This document shows, piece by piece, positions 51,198 through 60,693 of a stretch of 64,000 nt of DNA. The stretch comes from Ruminococcus sp. GTDB taxonomy: Bacteria; Bacillota; Clostridia; Oscillospirales; Acutalibacteraceae. Where the stretch lies: positions 62,001-126,000 of the forward strand of contig JAFQRC010000001.1 of NCBI GenBank assembly GCA_017410265.1. Direction: 5' to 3'. Both the position numbers and the translations under genes were made by a program. The notes under the pieces were generated by a model, which worked only from the letters and a program-made list of their open reading frames with translations, did no database searches and was not told where the DNA came from. How positions within the stretch are numbered: the stretch's first letter is position 1; every line of letters starts with the position of its first letter.

Positions 51198-54041
51198 TCA
51201 ATTTCTGAACAGCTTGTAGCTTACATCGTTTTCCACAGCTTCATAACCGTGTGACTGTGCGATTGAAGATAGCTGTGCGGTGTCAAGCTTGTTGGCTTTA
51301 GGGATGTAAATGTATTCAGGCACTTTGTCCGGATTCACCTGATAGTACATCTCAAGTCGACTGAGTGCTGTTTCGTTTTCACCGGACATCCACGCTGAGA
51401 ACGAACCGTACGGCTTGTCGTTTGTTTTCAGGTAGCACCAGGTGCGTTCAGAGAGAATAAGGATATCTCCCTCTTTCACTGAGTCGTAGGACTCGAGATC
51501 CTTGCTGATGCTTTCGTATAGAGCCTGATTCTGCTGGGTTGTGTAAAGTCCCTTAGCCGGGCCCGATGTGATTTTTTCTGTGAGCATTTCCTTCGGAGAT
51601 TCCCAGAAGCAGTGCTCAATCTTTGATTCAAGCTGCATACAAGCAAGCAGTGATATAGTAAACGCTATGACGATTACTGTCAGCTTCCTCAGACCATTTG
51701 AATATGAAATTTCGTCAGGACGCTGTTTCATCTCTTTTAAAAGCTGAGCTAAGAAAGTGTAGCTTGCAATATTTGAGATTGACAGTGCCATTGAGATTAT
51801 ATAGAAGTACTGGTTTGAGGATATTGCGGCACAGATTGAGTAGATTATGCCGGTGGCAAACAGTGTGAGAAAGAGCTCCTTCGGTTTTTGTTCACATAAA
51901 ATGTATGATGTTATACCGATAAAAATCATCGGTACCATAATTGCATTGTAAGAGTGTGTTGTCAGGGTAGGGTAGAACATAAACAGAGTTACCACCGTAC
52001 AAATTGAACTCACGATAAGGTAAAAAGCCCTGTGGTTTTTGCGGTTGCGGTCGAGTGCCATCATAAGAACAGTTGCAAGGTAAGTGTAGAGCACAATCTT
52101 GAATCTGTTGTGGCAGTTAAATATTGCGTTGAAGTAGCTTTTGAGCTTAGCAACAAAACCAACCTGTGGATGCTCAGGGTCGGAGAGCATCAACGGCAGG
52201 TTATCAAAAATCGCTTTGATACCGCAGGTACAAATTATGAAGATAAAGAATACAAGAGCTAAAGCAACGACTCCGATTGAGAAAATCAGGAATCTCTTCA
52301 GCGAGAATACTTCGCTGTTAACTGCCAGATTTTTAACACCGCATTTTCTGAGAACGATATTGATGATAACGCATAAAGCGTAAAGCAGGTAAATCACAGC
52401 AAGATACGGATTGCACAGGACTGCTCCTGCAAGGCACAGACCCGCTACGGCAAACTGCCAGTTTTTGCTCGATGTGGAGAGTAGCAGTGTGCACAGAAGC
52501 AACAGGTCAAGAGCCATTGTGTTGTAGCTCAGTGCCATAATGTTGTACGGAGTGAATATAAAGTACAATGTAATTCCGATAGCGGCTACATAGCCGTATT
52601 TTCTAAGTCGCTTGTACGCAAACACAGCAACAAGTCCGTGCATAATGAGATATAAAACTCTGAAGGTCAGCATGATTCCTTCTGTGGAGCCGACGATAAG
52701 TCGATAGAGCCAGACAAAAGGCATCAGCAGAAATCCTATCATCTGTGACAGATTCCACTCATCAGCAAACAGAGTGTCCGACAGTCCCAGACGGTGTGCA
52801 ACCGTGAGATAAAATGCCTCGTCGTTACCACCGAAGCCGAGTGTTAGTTTCCACATTGAAAGTGCAACAGCACCCATCATCATTATCATAAAGCACAAGT
52901 CTACTACTGATTGCTTATCCTTTGCGTTGAGCTCTCTGATAAACCTAGCGATGACACTGTACGCTTCCTTTATAAACAGCTCAATATAGCTCAGTAAGAA
53001 CGCAAGCGCAAGTGAGCAGACAAATACTAACAGAACACACGGTAAAAAGTAGTTGATTCTGTCCTGCATAACAGGCACTCTGGCACAGAGTTTAGCGTAA
53101 ATATAGGAGTCGAAAATATACGATACCAGATACATACTCAGTACAAGGTCGGAAATTTTCCACAGAGTTAACCTCACAGGAGCAGAGAACTTGTCGCATT
53201 TGATTCTTGTTAACAGTTCAAAAAGCAGAACGGTTGAAACATACGGCTGGAAACCGTACCAGTACGCGTATTGGCTGGTGATAAATCCTGTGCCGTAGCT
53301 GCGCCAGAAGTTGTACGCCGCAAAGCCCAGCGTTGTGATAAAGAGCAGAAAAGCAAGGGTTTTTGTCTTTAATTCGAGTCCGAATTCTTTGAGATAGCAG
53401 CCTGTGAAATAGAAGGTCACAGGATAAAAGCCCATCCACCAGTCAGGAAAGATGGCATTAAAGCTCTCAGCTGCTGAAGGCTTTGTCCAGAAAGACGGGT
53501 CAAGAAGGTTGTATGTATTGAGTAAAGACGGCAACGCTGTGAGCACTATCATAGTGAGCACTAATAGCTGTTTATGTCTTTTTGTTTTGAGGTTGTTGTA
53601 GATGAGATTTAGAAATGGAACCAGTAAAAACAGTCCGATGTACATCTCAACATACCACGCATACTGAGCGGCAGTAAAGTCAAAGAAGCTTAGAATCAGC
53701 GACTTGAATTCAAACTGAGTTTTGTAGTGAATCGCTTTGTAAACAACACAGGCGATTCCCGCTACAACATAGGTGATGAGTGTTTTTGAAATACCGAAGT
53801 AGTGCTTTTTTGATACGGTTTTCTTTGACATAAGATAACCGCTGAGTATAAGAAACATCGGTACACAGGTGGAGAAGAAGGTGCGCATAAAGCACATCAG
53901 GAACATTTTTCCACCTATCATCGGCTCGCTGTAGAAGCCGGTGTATAAGAAGAAGTGCACCATCATAACCAGCAGTACAGAAGCGATTCTGACTATATCA
54001 AGTGTAGAGTTTCTGTTTTCTAATCCTTGTGTTTTTCCCAT
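51198..54041 (-). CDS. Acyltransferase-3 / glycosyltransferase-like membrane fusion protein
   Basis: 947 residues. Residues 1-360 have ten membrane segments and the acyltransferase-3 pattern (RNSTLDIVRIASVLLVMMVH and PMFLILSGYLMSKK). Residues 380-800 are a second multi-spanning domain with GGNDEAFYLTVAHRL after the first helix, the acidic-motif position of GT39/ArnT-like lipid-linked glycosyltransferases. The last 120 residues are an outer domain. The two halves are usually separate proteins, so this is a fusion, probably for decorating a cell-surface glycan. AAAGGAA precedes the ATG. Base composition is clearly richer in G+C than the ICE cargo. Confidence 0.75.
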   Translation of the reverse strand: MGKTQGLENRNSTLDIVRIASVLLVMMVHFFLYTGFYSEPMIGGKMFLMCFMRTFFSTCVPMFLILSGYLMSKKTVSKKHYFGISKTLITYVVAGIACVVYKAIHYKTQFEFKSLILSFFDFTAAQYAWYVEMYIGLFLLVPFLNLIYNNLKTKRHKQLLVLTMIVLTALPSLLNTYNLLDPSFWTKPSAAESFNAIFPDWWMGFYPVTFYFTGCYLKEFGLELKTKTLAFLLFITTLGFAAYNFWRSYGTGFITSQYAYWYGFQPYVSTVLLFELLTRIKCDKFSAPVRLTLWKISDLVLSMYLVSYIFDSYIYAKLCARVPVMQDRINYFLPCVLLVFVCSLALAFLLSYIELFIKEAYSVIARFIRELNAKDKQSVVDLCFMIMMMGAVALSMWKLTLGFGGNDEAFYLTVAHRLGLSDTLFADEWNLSQMIGFLLMPFVWLYRLIVGSTEGIMLTFRVLYLIMHGLVAVFAYKRLRKYGYVAAIGITLYFIFTPYNIMALSYNTMALDLLLLCTLLLSTSSKNWQFAVAGLCLAGAVLCNPYLAVIYLLYALCVIINIVLRKCGVKNLAVNSEVFSLKRFLIFSIGVVALALVFFIFIICTCGIKAIFDNLPLMLSDPEHPQVGFVAKLKSYFNAIFNCHNRFKIVLYTYLATVLMMALDRNRKNHRAFYLIVSSICTVVTLFMFYPTLTTHSYNAIMVPMIFIGITSYILCEQKPKELFLTLFATGIIYSICAAISSNQYFYIISMALSISNIASYTFLAQLLKEMKQRPDEISYSNGLRKLTVIVIAFTISLLACMQLESKIEHCFWESPKEMLTEKITSGPAKGLYTTQQNQALYESISKDLESYDSVKEGDILILSERTWCYLKTNDKPYGSFSAWMSGENETALSRLEMYYQVNPDKVPEYIYIPKANKLDTAQLSSIAQSHGYEAVENDVSYKLFRN

Positions 54042-54069
54042 TTACTAAATTCCTTTGCGCAAAATATAT

Positions 54070-55731
54070 TTAGAAATCCTCAAATTCGGAGTCTCCGCTG
54101 GCAATGGCAATCTGAACATAAGTTGCATCCATTACGCTTAATGTACCATCGTTGTCTAAGTCAGAGAGTTTTATCTGCTCTTCGCTAAAGTCTTCAATCA
54201 TCGCTAAGTAACGCTGGATGTGTGTGGCATCCATTACGCTCAGCTTTCCGTCACAATCGACATCACCCATAAGAGTTTCGTTGTCGTGATTTCTGCCGAT
54301 AGCTTTGATAACAAAGGTACCGCCGATGTCGTCACTCAGATGATTTTTGTAGAAATCCATCAAATCCATAAAAAATGAATTTCCGAAGTGAAGATAACTC
54401 ATACCTTTTTCTGACTGTGGGGTGAAGATATATTTGTCTCCTGTGGTAAGCCATTCCGAAACACCGATTGTGTTATCCGAGCCGTTTGACTGTGTCAGCT
54501 CGACACCGATAGCAAACTTACTTCTTTCTGCGACGAAGTCTTCAGTATCAACGCTGTGGTAACCCTTGTATTCTACTGTACCGCTACCGATTTCATACCA
54601 GTAGGTACGGTCTTCTCTAGGTTTACCTTCACTGTCTACAGGGATATTGTAAATAGTGTACTGAGCACCCTGTGAGGTTGATTCGAAGTTGACTCTTTCG
54701 ATAACATCGTATTCGCTGTCTGTGTCAAAAACATTGATGTAGGTTATCGGATTATAAGCGGAGAGATAGCTGAATTCGTATGTTGCGCCGTCGACCTCGT
54801 TCTGGTAGAGAGTTTGTGTTCCCTTATATGTATCAAATTCTGTGAAGGCATAGCTGTAACCAAAGCGTTTATCAAAGAGGTAGTTGTCCTCGTACGAAAT
54901 CCAGTAGTAGCCTTTGTTGCCCCAGTAAGGGCTCCAGCTGTTTTTACACAGCCACGCACCATCGTTTTTGGGTTGAGCACCATCTACAAAGCTTTCTTTA
55001 GAGAAGTTGTCGTCCCAGCCGACGATAGAGATAGCGTGGCCGTTGAGCTGTGGAGTCTGAAGACCTACTGTGTTGCAGTAGTATGCATAGGTTGACGGGT
55101 CATAATAATCGTCGTTTACGTGGTAGTTACCGACCACCGCACCATATTCATAAACAGCGGTCTTGACGGTTTCTATATCGCCTGACTCAAGATAAATGAT
55201 GCCGTTTACTATAGCCTGCTTAGAAGCAGTACTATCAAGCAAAGCAAAGTCGCTGTACGGTGTGTTTTCACTGTATTCACTCTCGAGTCTTGGACCCTGC
55301 CACGAGGTAAAGTATCCGAGCGAAATATATGCGTATCCGCCGTCTGTGGTTCCTCTGTTCCAGCCCGTGCCGTCAGCTCTGAGCGTTCCCCAGTGATTCA
55401 TATGCATAGGCGCGAGCAGTCCGGTATTTATACCAAGCTTCAGTAATGAGCTTTCAATAGTCGAAGTGGAGCTGTAAGCCCAGCAGGTGTTGTACAGCTG
55501 ATCGCGGATTTCGAGAGTGTAACCCAGATCAGCACTACTGTACGATGATGGGAGAGAAGTCTTGCTCTCAAGCTTTGTGCCCGAAATCTCAAAGTCAGCC
55601 GCTAAAAGAGGAGCCTCGGTATCAGCTTTCGTCTGGGCGATATCAATATGAGCAGCACCCGCGCCAAAAGCAGAGCAAAAGACAATTGTAAGTCCCAAAA
55701 GTGGAGGTACAATCTTTTTAAAAATATCCAT
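54070..55731 (-). CDS. Secreted papain-family (C1) protease with dockerin
   Basis: 553 residues from the ATG at 55731, with AGGTGA just upstream. A signal peptide (residues 5-27) precedes a C1-type catalytic domain with the triad Cys83 (LYNTCWAYSS), His232 (LNGHAISIVGWDD) and Asn264 (LCKNSWSPYWGNKGYYWISY). A β-rich middle region of unknown fold follows. A type I dockerin closes the protein, with DVDCDGKLSVMDATHIQRY and DLDNDGTLSVMDATYVQ. It is probably a cohesin-bound surface or scaffold protease. The gene lies just downstream (leftward) of the gpr divergent space, with 28 bases to the acyltransferase fusion. Confidence 0.9.
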   Translation of the reverse strand: MDIFKKIVPPLLGLTIVFCSAFGAGAAHIDIAQTKADTEAPLLAADFEISGTKLESKTSLPSSYSSADLGYTLEIRDQLYNTCWAYSSTSTIESSLLKLGINTGLLAPMHMNHWGTLRADGTGWNRGTTDGGYAYISLGYFTSWQGPRLESEYSENTPYSDFALLDSTASKQAIVNGIIYLESGDIETVKTAVYEYGAVVGNYHVNDDYYDPSTYAYYCNTVGLQTPQLNGHAISIVGWDDNFSKESFVDGAQPKNDGAWLCKNSWSPYWGNKGYYWISYEDNYLFDKRFGYSYAFTEFDTYKGTQTLYQNEVDGATYEFSYLSAYNPITYINVFDTDSEYDVIERVNFESTSQGAQYTIYNIPVDSEGKPREDRTYWYEIGSGTVEYKGYHSVDTEDFVAERSKFAIGVELTQSNGSDNTIGVSEWLTTGDKYIFTPQSEKGMSYLHFGNSFFMDLMDFYKNHLSDDIGGTFVIKAIGRNHDNETLMGDVDCDGKLSVMDATHIQRYLAMIEDFSEEQIKLSDLDNDGTLSVMDATYVQIAIASGDSEFEDF

Positions 55732-55867
55732 AAAATTCACCTATAAGTACAAAATGATTTGGACAAACTATTACATATACATTATATACAAAATAAAACT
55801 TTTTGTAAATAGGTATATATAAAATATATACAGATTTATATCTTAAATTTAATTAGGTGAGGATAAT

Positions 55868-56752
55868 ATGGAACTAAGGACAGACTTAGCGCTTGAAGCG
55901 AGAGAGCTTTTCGGTGAAAATATCAGTGGTGTTGAATACACGGTTGATAAAAAGGAAGCGATAGAAATTGAAAAGCTCACTATAAAAACTGACCGCGCGG
56001 GTCAGTTGCTGAAAAAGCCGAAGGGAACATATATCACGATAGAGCTGCCACCACTTACGAATGATTTCAAGGATACGGACAAGCGTCTGGTCGAAATAGG
56101 CAACGAAATCAGAGCACTTTTGCCGTATAACGGGCTGGTGCTTGTGGCAGGACTTGGAAATATTAACATAACCCCCGACGCTCTGGGCCCGAAAGCTATG
56201 AACGGAGTGCTCGCTACCCGCCATATTTCGGGCGAAATCGCAAAAAGCACAGGACTTGATAAGCTAAGACCTGTTGCTGTGCTGTCAACAGGAGTGACGG
56301 GTCAGACGGGAATTGAAACGGGAGAGCATCTCTTGAGTGTAGTCAAAAGAATCCGCCCGAGTGCTGTCATTGTTGTAGATGCACTGGCTTCCCGTCGACT
56401 TGAGCGACTCGGCTGTACTCTCCAGATTTCAAACACGGGGATTTCTCCGGGAGCGGGAGTGCTCAATCACAGAACGAAAATAACTGAGGAAACAATGGGC
56501 GTCCCCGTTATAGCACTGGGAGTCCCTACCGTTGTTGACGCTGTTACCCTTGCTAATGATTTGTTGAGAATCGACGAAGAAAGCGTTAGCGTGAAAGTCA
56601 GAGAGCGGGTTTCTCCGAAAGGCAGAGCGATGGTGGTAACTCCGAAAGAAATTGACCTGCTTGTAGACAGAGCGGCAAAGCTCATTTCACTCGCTATCAA
56701 TTTTGCACTTCAGAAGGATTTTGATATTTCTGACCTTGTACAACTGCTCTAG
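55868..56752 (+). CDS. gpr: Germination protease GPR
   Basis: 294 residues. It starts MELRTDLALEARELFG, with the Asp-rich propeptide site early, and has the GPR core (VLVAGLGNINITPDALGPKA, TGVTGQTGIETGEHL and VDALASRRLERLGCTLQISN). GPR degrades small acid-soluble spore proteins during germination. It is of normal family length or slightly short. AGGTGAGG precedes the ATG. With spoIIP next to it, this is the usual gpr-spoIIP pair of endospore formers, expected under forespore sigma control; no clear promoter was read from the AT-rich upstream. Confidence 0.95.
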   Translation: MELRTDLALEARELFGENISGVEYTVDKKEAIEIEKLTIKTDRAGQLLKKPKGTYITIELPPLTNDFKDTDKRLVEIGNEIRALLPYNGLVLVAGLGNINITPDALGPKAMNGVLATRHISGEIAKSTGLDKLRPVAVLSTGVTGQTGIETGEHLLSVVKRIRPSAVIVVDALASRRLERLGCTLQISNTGISPGAGVLNHRTKITEETMGVPVIALGVPTVVDAVTLANDLLRIDEESVSVKVRERVSPKGRAMVVTPKEIDLLVDRAAKLISLAINFALQKDFDISDLVQLL

Positions 56753-56808
56753 CATACATTTTTACCACTTTGCATAGACTTTTATGAATGGTGGTGGTAT
56801 GTGTGGAT

Positions 56809-57858
56809 ATGAAAAATAAGCTCAGATCCTTTTTGTGTGTGTTTTTAGCGGTGTGTATGGTGACTCTGGGTGTGTTGAGTGTAAGTGAGCGTGTGTCTAT
56901 GTGCTTTAATCTTGGCTCGGACACCGCGCTTGCGGCGGCATATCTGATGATGCCAAATGGTGAGTTTTCAGGTGATGACAACAGTGTGAACGGGAAAATC
57001 GCTGAAGAAAAAGCTCTTGATAAGAATAACACTGAAACAAAAACTCAGAAAGCTAAAAATACAACTGTTGATATCTCTGAGCCGACTTATCCGATAGAGG
57101 AAATAGACTTAAGCTCAGAAAATAAGCTGTACGATAATGTCGCTTTAAAAAATTCGACAGGATATACAGTCGATGTGAAAAAGGAGCTTTCAGAAAACCT
57201 GCCGTTTGAGATAAAAGACGGAAGGTCTACTCAGGTGCTGATAGTCCATACTCACTCGTGCGAGAGCTATATGGACTCAGACTGTGGTTACTACACAGAG
57301 AGCTTTTATCCGCGCACTACTGACAACGAGCAGAATATAACCGCGGTAGGAGAGGCGATATCAAAAAGCCTGAAAGAAAACGGCATCGGTGTAGTTCACG
57401 CAACCACTCAGCACGATAACCCGTCCTACGACGGGGCGTACTCACGAAGCTACGACACAATTATGGGCTATCTTGATAAGTATAAGGATATAAAGGTTGT
57501 GCTCGATATTCACCGCGATTCGATGACTACAGACTCAGGTAGCAGACTCAAACCTACTTTCTACTATAATGGGCAGAAAGCGGCTCAGATTATGATAATG
57601 ACAGGCTACGACAGCTCATATTCACACTTTCCGATGTGGGAGGAAAACCTGAATTTTGCGCTGAAACTCCAGAACACCTGTGAGAGTATGTATCAGGGAA
57701 TGACCCGTCCGCTTAACTTCGGAGAGTTTACATATAATATGAATGTCAACTCGGGTTCTTTGCTTATAGAAGTAGGTACAGATGCCAACACACTAAGCGA
57801 AGCAGTGCTCACGGGAGAATTGCTCGGAAATGCTCTCTCAGAAGTCTTGCAAAATTGA
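56809..57858 (+). CDS. spoIIP: Stage II sporulation protein P
   Basis: 349 residues from ATG 56809; GTG 56803 and ATG 56788 are possible alternatives, and the ribosome site is not decisive. An N-terminal membrane anchor (FLCVFLAVCMVTLGVLSVS) is followed by a Lys/Thr/Glu linker and the SpoIIP amidase/endopeptidase domain, with VLIVHTHSCESYM, VVLDIHRDSM and the closing LLIEVGTDANTLSEA. SpoIIP cuts septal peptidoglycan in engulfment together with SpoIID. It directly follows gpr, as in many Clostridia. Confidence 0.93.
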   Translation: MKNKLRSFLCVFLAVCMVTLGVLSVSERVSMCFNLGSDTALAAAYLMMPNGEFSGDDNSVNGKIAEEKALDKNNTETKTQKAKNTTVDISEPTYPIEEIDLSSENKLYDNVALKNSTGYTVDVKKELSENLPFEIKDGRSTQVLIVHTHSCESYMDSDCGYYTESFYPRTTDNEQNITAVGEAISKSLKENGIGVVHATTQHDNPSYDGAYSRSYDTIMGYLDKYKDIKVVLDIHRDSMTTDSGSRLKPTFYYNGQKAAQIMIMTGYDSSYSHFPMWEENLNFALKLQNTCESMYQGMTRPLNFGEFTYNMNVNSGSLLIEVGTDANTLSEAVLTGELLGNALSEVLQN

Positions 57859-57925
57859 TAAGTCTTTGGTATACTGTAAAATAGGAAAATTTTGAAAGAA
57901 TGTACAGTATGTCGTAGGTGAGAAT

Positions 57926-58393
57926 ATGAGGACGAAAAAACTTATAGCTACGCTTGTTTCTATATTGACTGTAATAGTGATGACGGGTATCGTGACCTTC
58001 AGTGCTTTTGCGACTGACGAGAACGGTGCAGTAACGGAGGAAACAACGGTCGAAATAGTGACCGAAGCTCCTGCTACTGAACCTGAGACTACCCCTGTTC
58101 AAACCGAGCCTTCTTATGAGGAAGTTGAGACACAGGAAGAAACTCAAGAGGAAACTGAGCCCCCGACATATTACGAGGTCTATGGGGATGATTTGCCTGA
58201 GATTGAATCTCAGGAGGTCGCTACAGAAACCACTATGGAGCTTCCTGAGGTTGAGGTTAGTGACACTTCGCTTTTAGGCGGAGTTATCGCGTGGCTTTGT
58301 GTAGCACTTGGTATCGCGGTCATCGCGGGAGTTCTGGTCAGCCAGCGCACCCGACAGCTCAATCCTTCTAACAAGGATAGCAAAAGAAGATGA
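57926..58393 (+). CDS. Secreted/anchored acidic Thr-Glu-rich protein
   Basis: 155 residues: a signal peptide (IATLVSILTVIVMTGIVTFS) and a 90-residue low-complexity Thr/Glu/Pro segment, then a C-terminal membrane helix (LLGGVIAWLCVALGIAVIAG) and a basic end (RTRQLNPSNKDSKRR). The plan is a surface stalk held in the membrane at its C-terminus. I do not recognise a function. It is translationally coupled to dusB (stop overlaps start, ATGA). AGGTGAG precedes the ATG. Confidence 0.6.
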   Translation: MRTKKLIATLVSILTVIVMTGIVTFSAFATDENGAVTEETTVEIVTEAPATEPETTPVQTEPSYEEVETQEETQEETEPPTYYEVYGDDLPEIESQEVATETTMELPEVEVSDTSLLGGVIAWLCVALGIAVIAGVLVSQRTRQLNPSNKDSKRR

Positions 58394-59352
58394 GAATAGG
58401 TAATGTTAATATAGACGGCTATGTTGCGCTTGCTCCGATGGCAGGCGTTGCCGACAAGGCTTTTAGAGAGCTTTGTATGGAATTTGGCGCGTGCTACTGC
58501 GTTTCAGAAATGGTTTCTTCAAAGGGCATTTCGTACAACAGCGCAAAGTCAGCTCAGCTTATGGAGCTCTCCGAAAAAGAGCACCCGTGTGCTGTGCAGA
58601 TTTTCGGCAACGAGCCTGAAACGATGGCAGAGGCTGCTAAGTTCGCGCTACAGTATAAGCCTGAGATAATCGATATAAATATGGGTTGTCCTGCTCCGAA
58701 AATCAGCGGTAACGGTGCGGGAGCGGCACTCATGAAAGACCCTGTGCTTTGTGGTGAGATTGTAAAAGAGGTAGTTAAAGCGGTTTCGATTCCCGTTACG
58801 GTGAAAATCAGAAAAGGCTTTGACGATGAGAATATAAACGCAGTTGAGGTTGCGACTATCTGTGAAGAAAACGGAGCGTCGGCTGTGACAATTCACGGCA
58901 GGACCCGTGCTCAGTATTATTCGGGTAAAGCGGACCTCTCTATAATAAAAGAAGTCAAAAACGCTCTTTCGATTCCTGTTATCGGAAACGGTGACATAAC
59001 CACACCTGATGACGCGAAAAGAATGTTTGAATACACAAACTGCGATTTGCTTATGGTAGGGCGAGGAGCGCTTGGAAATCCGTGGGTGTTTAAGAATATA
59101 AACGCTTATTTTAAAGGGGACAAGCTGACTGTACCTACTTTTGAAGAAAAAATGCAGGTTATGAAAAAACACATCGAAAAGCTAGCTAAAAACAAAGGCG
59201 AGTATATCGGAATGAAGGAAGCACGCGCACATATTCCGCATTATTTCAAAGGCTTTTCAGGTGCGGCGAAACTCAGAAACGACGCGTGCAGAGTATCGAC
59301 ACTAAGTGACCTTTATGCACTTATCGAAAAGGCTAAAAGGTCTGTAGTATAA
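58390..59352 (+). CDS. dusB: tRNA-dihydrouridine synthase, DusB type
   Basis: 320 residues of TIM-barrel flavoprotein. ALAPMAGVADKAFRELC, the DINMGCPAPKISGNGAGAAL active-site segment with the catalytic Cys, VKIRKGFDDENINAVEV, VTIHGRTRAQYYSG and GNGDITTPDDA are all present. The enzyme reduces uridine in the tRNA D-loop using FMN and NADPH. It is coupled to the preceding surface protein gene and lies 45 bases before glyA, so it is part of a housekeeping cluster. Confidence 0.95.
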   Translation: MRIGNVNIDGYVALAPMAGVADKAFRELCMEFGACYCVSEMVSSKGISYNSAKSAQLMELSEKEHPCAVQIFGNEPETMAEAAKFALQYKPEIIDINMGCPAPKISGNGAGAALMKDPVLCGEIVKEVVKAVSIPVTVKIRKGFDDENINAVEVATICEENGASAVTIHGRTRAQYYSGKADLSIIKEVKNALSIPVIGNGDITTPDDAKRMFEYTNCDLLMVGRGALGNPWVFKNINAYFKGDKLTVPTFEEKMQVMKKHIEKLAKNKGEYIGMKEARAHIPHYFKGFSGAAKLRNDACRVSTLSDLYALIEKAKRSVV

Positions 59353-59397
59353 ATTAATAAAACACAGCTAAGGCTGGAAAATAAAGGGGAATGTAAA

Positions 59398-60651
59398 ATG
59401 TACAAGGACATTATGGATTCAATTGGTTTTATCGGTAACTACGATAAAGAAGTTAGTGAAGCTATGGGAGTAGAGCTCAAAAGACAAAGACAGAACATCG
59501 AACTTATCGCAAGTGAGAACATCGTTTCTCCTGCTGTTATGGCTGCTATGGGCTCAGTGCTTACTAACAAATACGCTGAAGGCTATCCGGGAAAAAGATA
59601 CTACGGCGGTTGCTATGCAGTGGATGTAGTTGAAGATATCGCGAGAAAAAGAGCTTGTGAGCTTTTCTCGGCTGACCACGCGAATGTTCAGCCACACTCA
59701 GGCGCTCAGGCTAATATGACTGTTTACTTTGCTATGCTCGAGCTCGGCGATACTGTTATGGGTATGAACCTCGCTGAGGGTGGTCACCTCACACACGGCT
59801 CACCTGTAAATATGTCAGGTAAGTATTTTAACTTCGTGTCTTATGGTGTTGACCCTGTTACACACAGAATTGACTATGATAAGGTTTTAGAAATTGCTAA
59901 GGAATGCAAGCCAAAGATGATTGTCTGCGGTGCTTCCGCTTATCCTAGAGAAATAGATTTTGCTAAATTCAGAGCTATAGCTGACGAGGTTGGCGCATAC
60001 TTGATGGTAGATATGGCTCATATCGCAGGCTTGGTTGCTGCAGGTGTTCACCAGAACCCTGTACCATATGCTGATTTTGTTACAACTACAACTCATAAGA
60101 CCTTAAGAGGTCCTAGAGGTGGTCTTGTGCTTTGTAAAGAAGAGTACGCAAAAGCTATCGACAAGGCACTCTTCCCTGGCACACAGGGCGGTCCTTTGAT
60201 GCACATCATCGCAGCTAAGGCTGTTTGCTTCGGCGAAGCGTTAAAGCCTGAATTCAAAGCTTACGGCGAGCAGATTGTCAAAAACTGTAAAGCACTCGCT
60301 GACGGTCTTGTTAAGCGTGGTCACACTCTCATCAGCGGTGGTACTGACAATCACGTTATGCTCATGGATTTGAGAAACGAGGGCATCACAGGTAAAGAGC
60401 TCGAAGCAAAGCTTGATGAGTGCTATATCACTCTCAACAAAAACACTATCCCTCAGGAGCCTTTAAGCCCATTTGTAACTTCGGGTGTCCGTATCGGTAC
60501 AGCTGCCGCTACAACAAGAGGCTTCAAGGAAGACGATATGGATGTAATCGCAGAGTGTATCTCACTTGTTATCAAAGATTTTGACAACAATGCTGATAAG
60601 GTAAGAGCTATGGTAACTGAGCTTTGCGCTAAGTATCCGCTCTACGAATAA
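59398..60651 (+). CDS. glyA: Serine hydroxymethyltransferase
   Basis: 417 residues of full family length. Signature parts are [48 protein letters not shown] and the pyridoxal-phosphate Lys in [15 protein letters not shown]. It converts serine and tetrahydrofolate to glycine and methylene-tetrahydrofolate. Codon use is more even and richer in C than that of the cargo genes, fitting a highly expressed host gene. AAAGGGGA precedes the ATG. Confidence 0.97.
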   Translation: MYKDIMDSIGFIGNYDKEVSEAMGVELKRQRQNIELIASENIVSPAVMAAMGSVLTNKYAEGYPGKRYYGGCYAVDVVEDIARKRACELFSADHANVQPHSGAQANMTVYFAMLELGDTVMGMNLAEGGHLTHGSPVNMSGKYFNFVSYGVDPVTHRIDYDKVLEIAKECKPKMIVCGASAYPREIDFAKFRAIADEVGAYLMVDMAHIAGLVAAGVHQNPVPYADFVTTTTHKTLRGPRGGLVLCKEEYAKAIDKALFPGTQGGPLMHIIAAKAVCFGEALKPEFKAYGEQIVKNCKALADGLVKRGHTLISGGTDNHVMLMDLRNEGITGKELEAKLDECYITLNKNTIPQEPLSPFVTSGVRIGTAAATTRGFKEDDMDVIAECISLVIKDFDNNADKVRAMVTELCAKYPLYE

Positions 60652-60693
60652 TAGAATTATAATTCCTAAATAGAAATATACGAAGGTGATATT

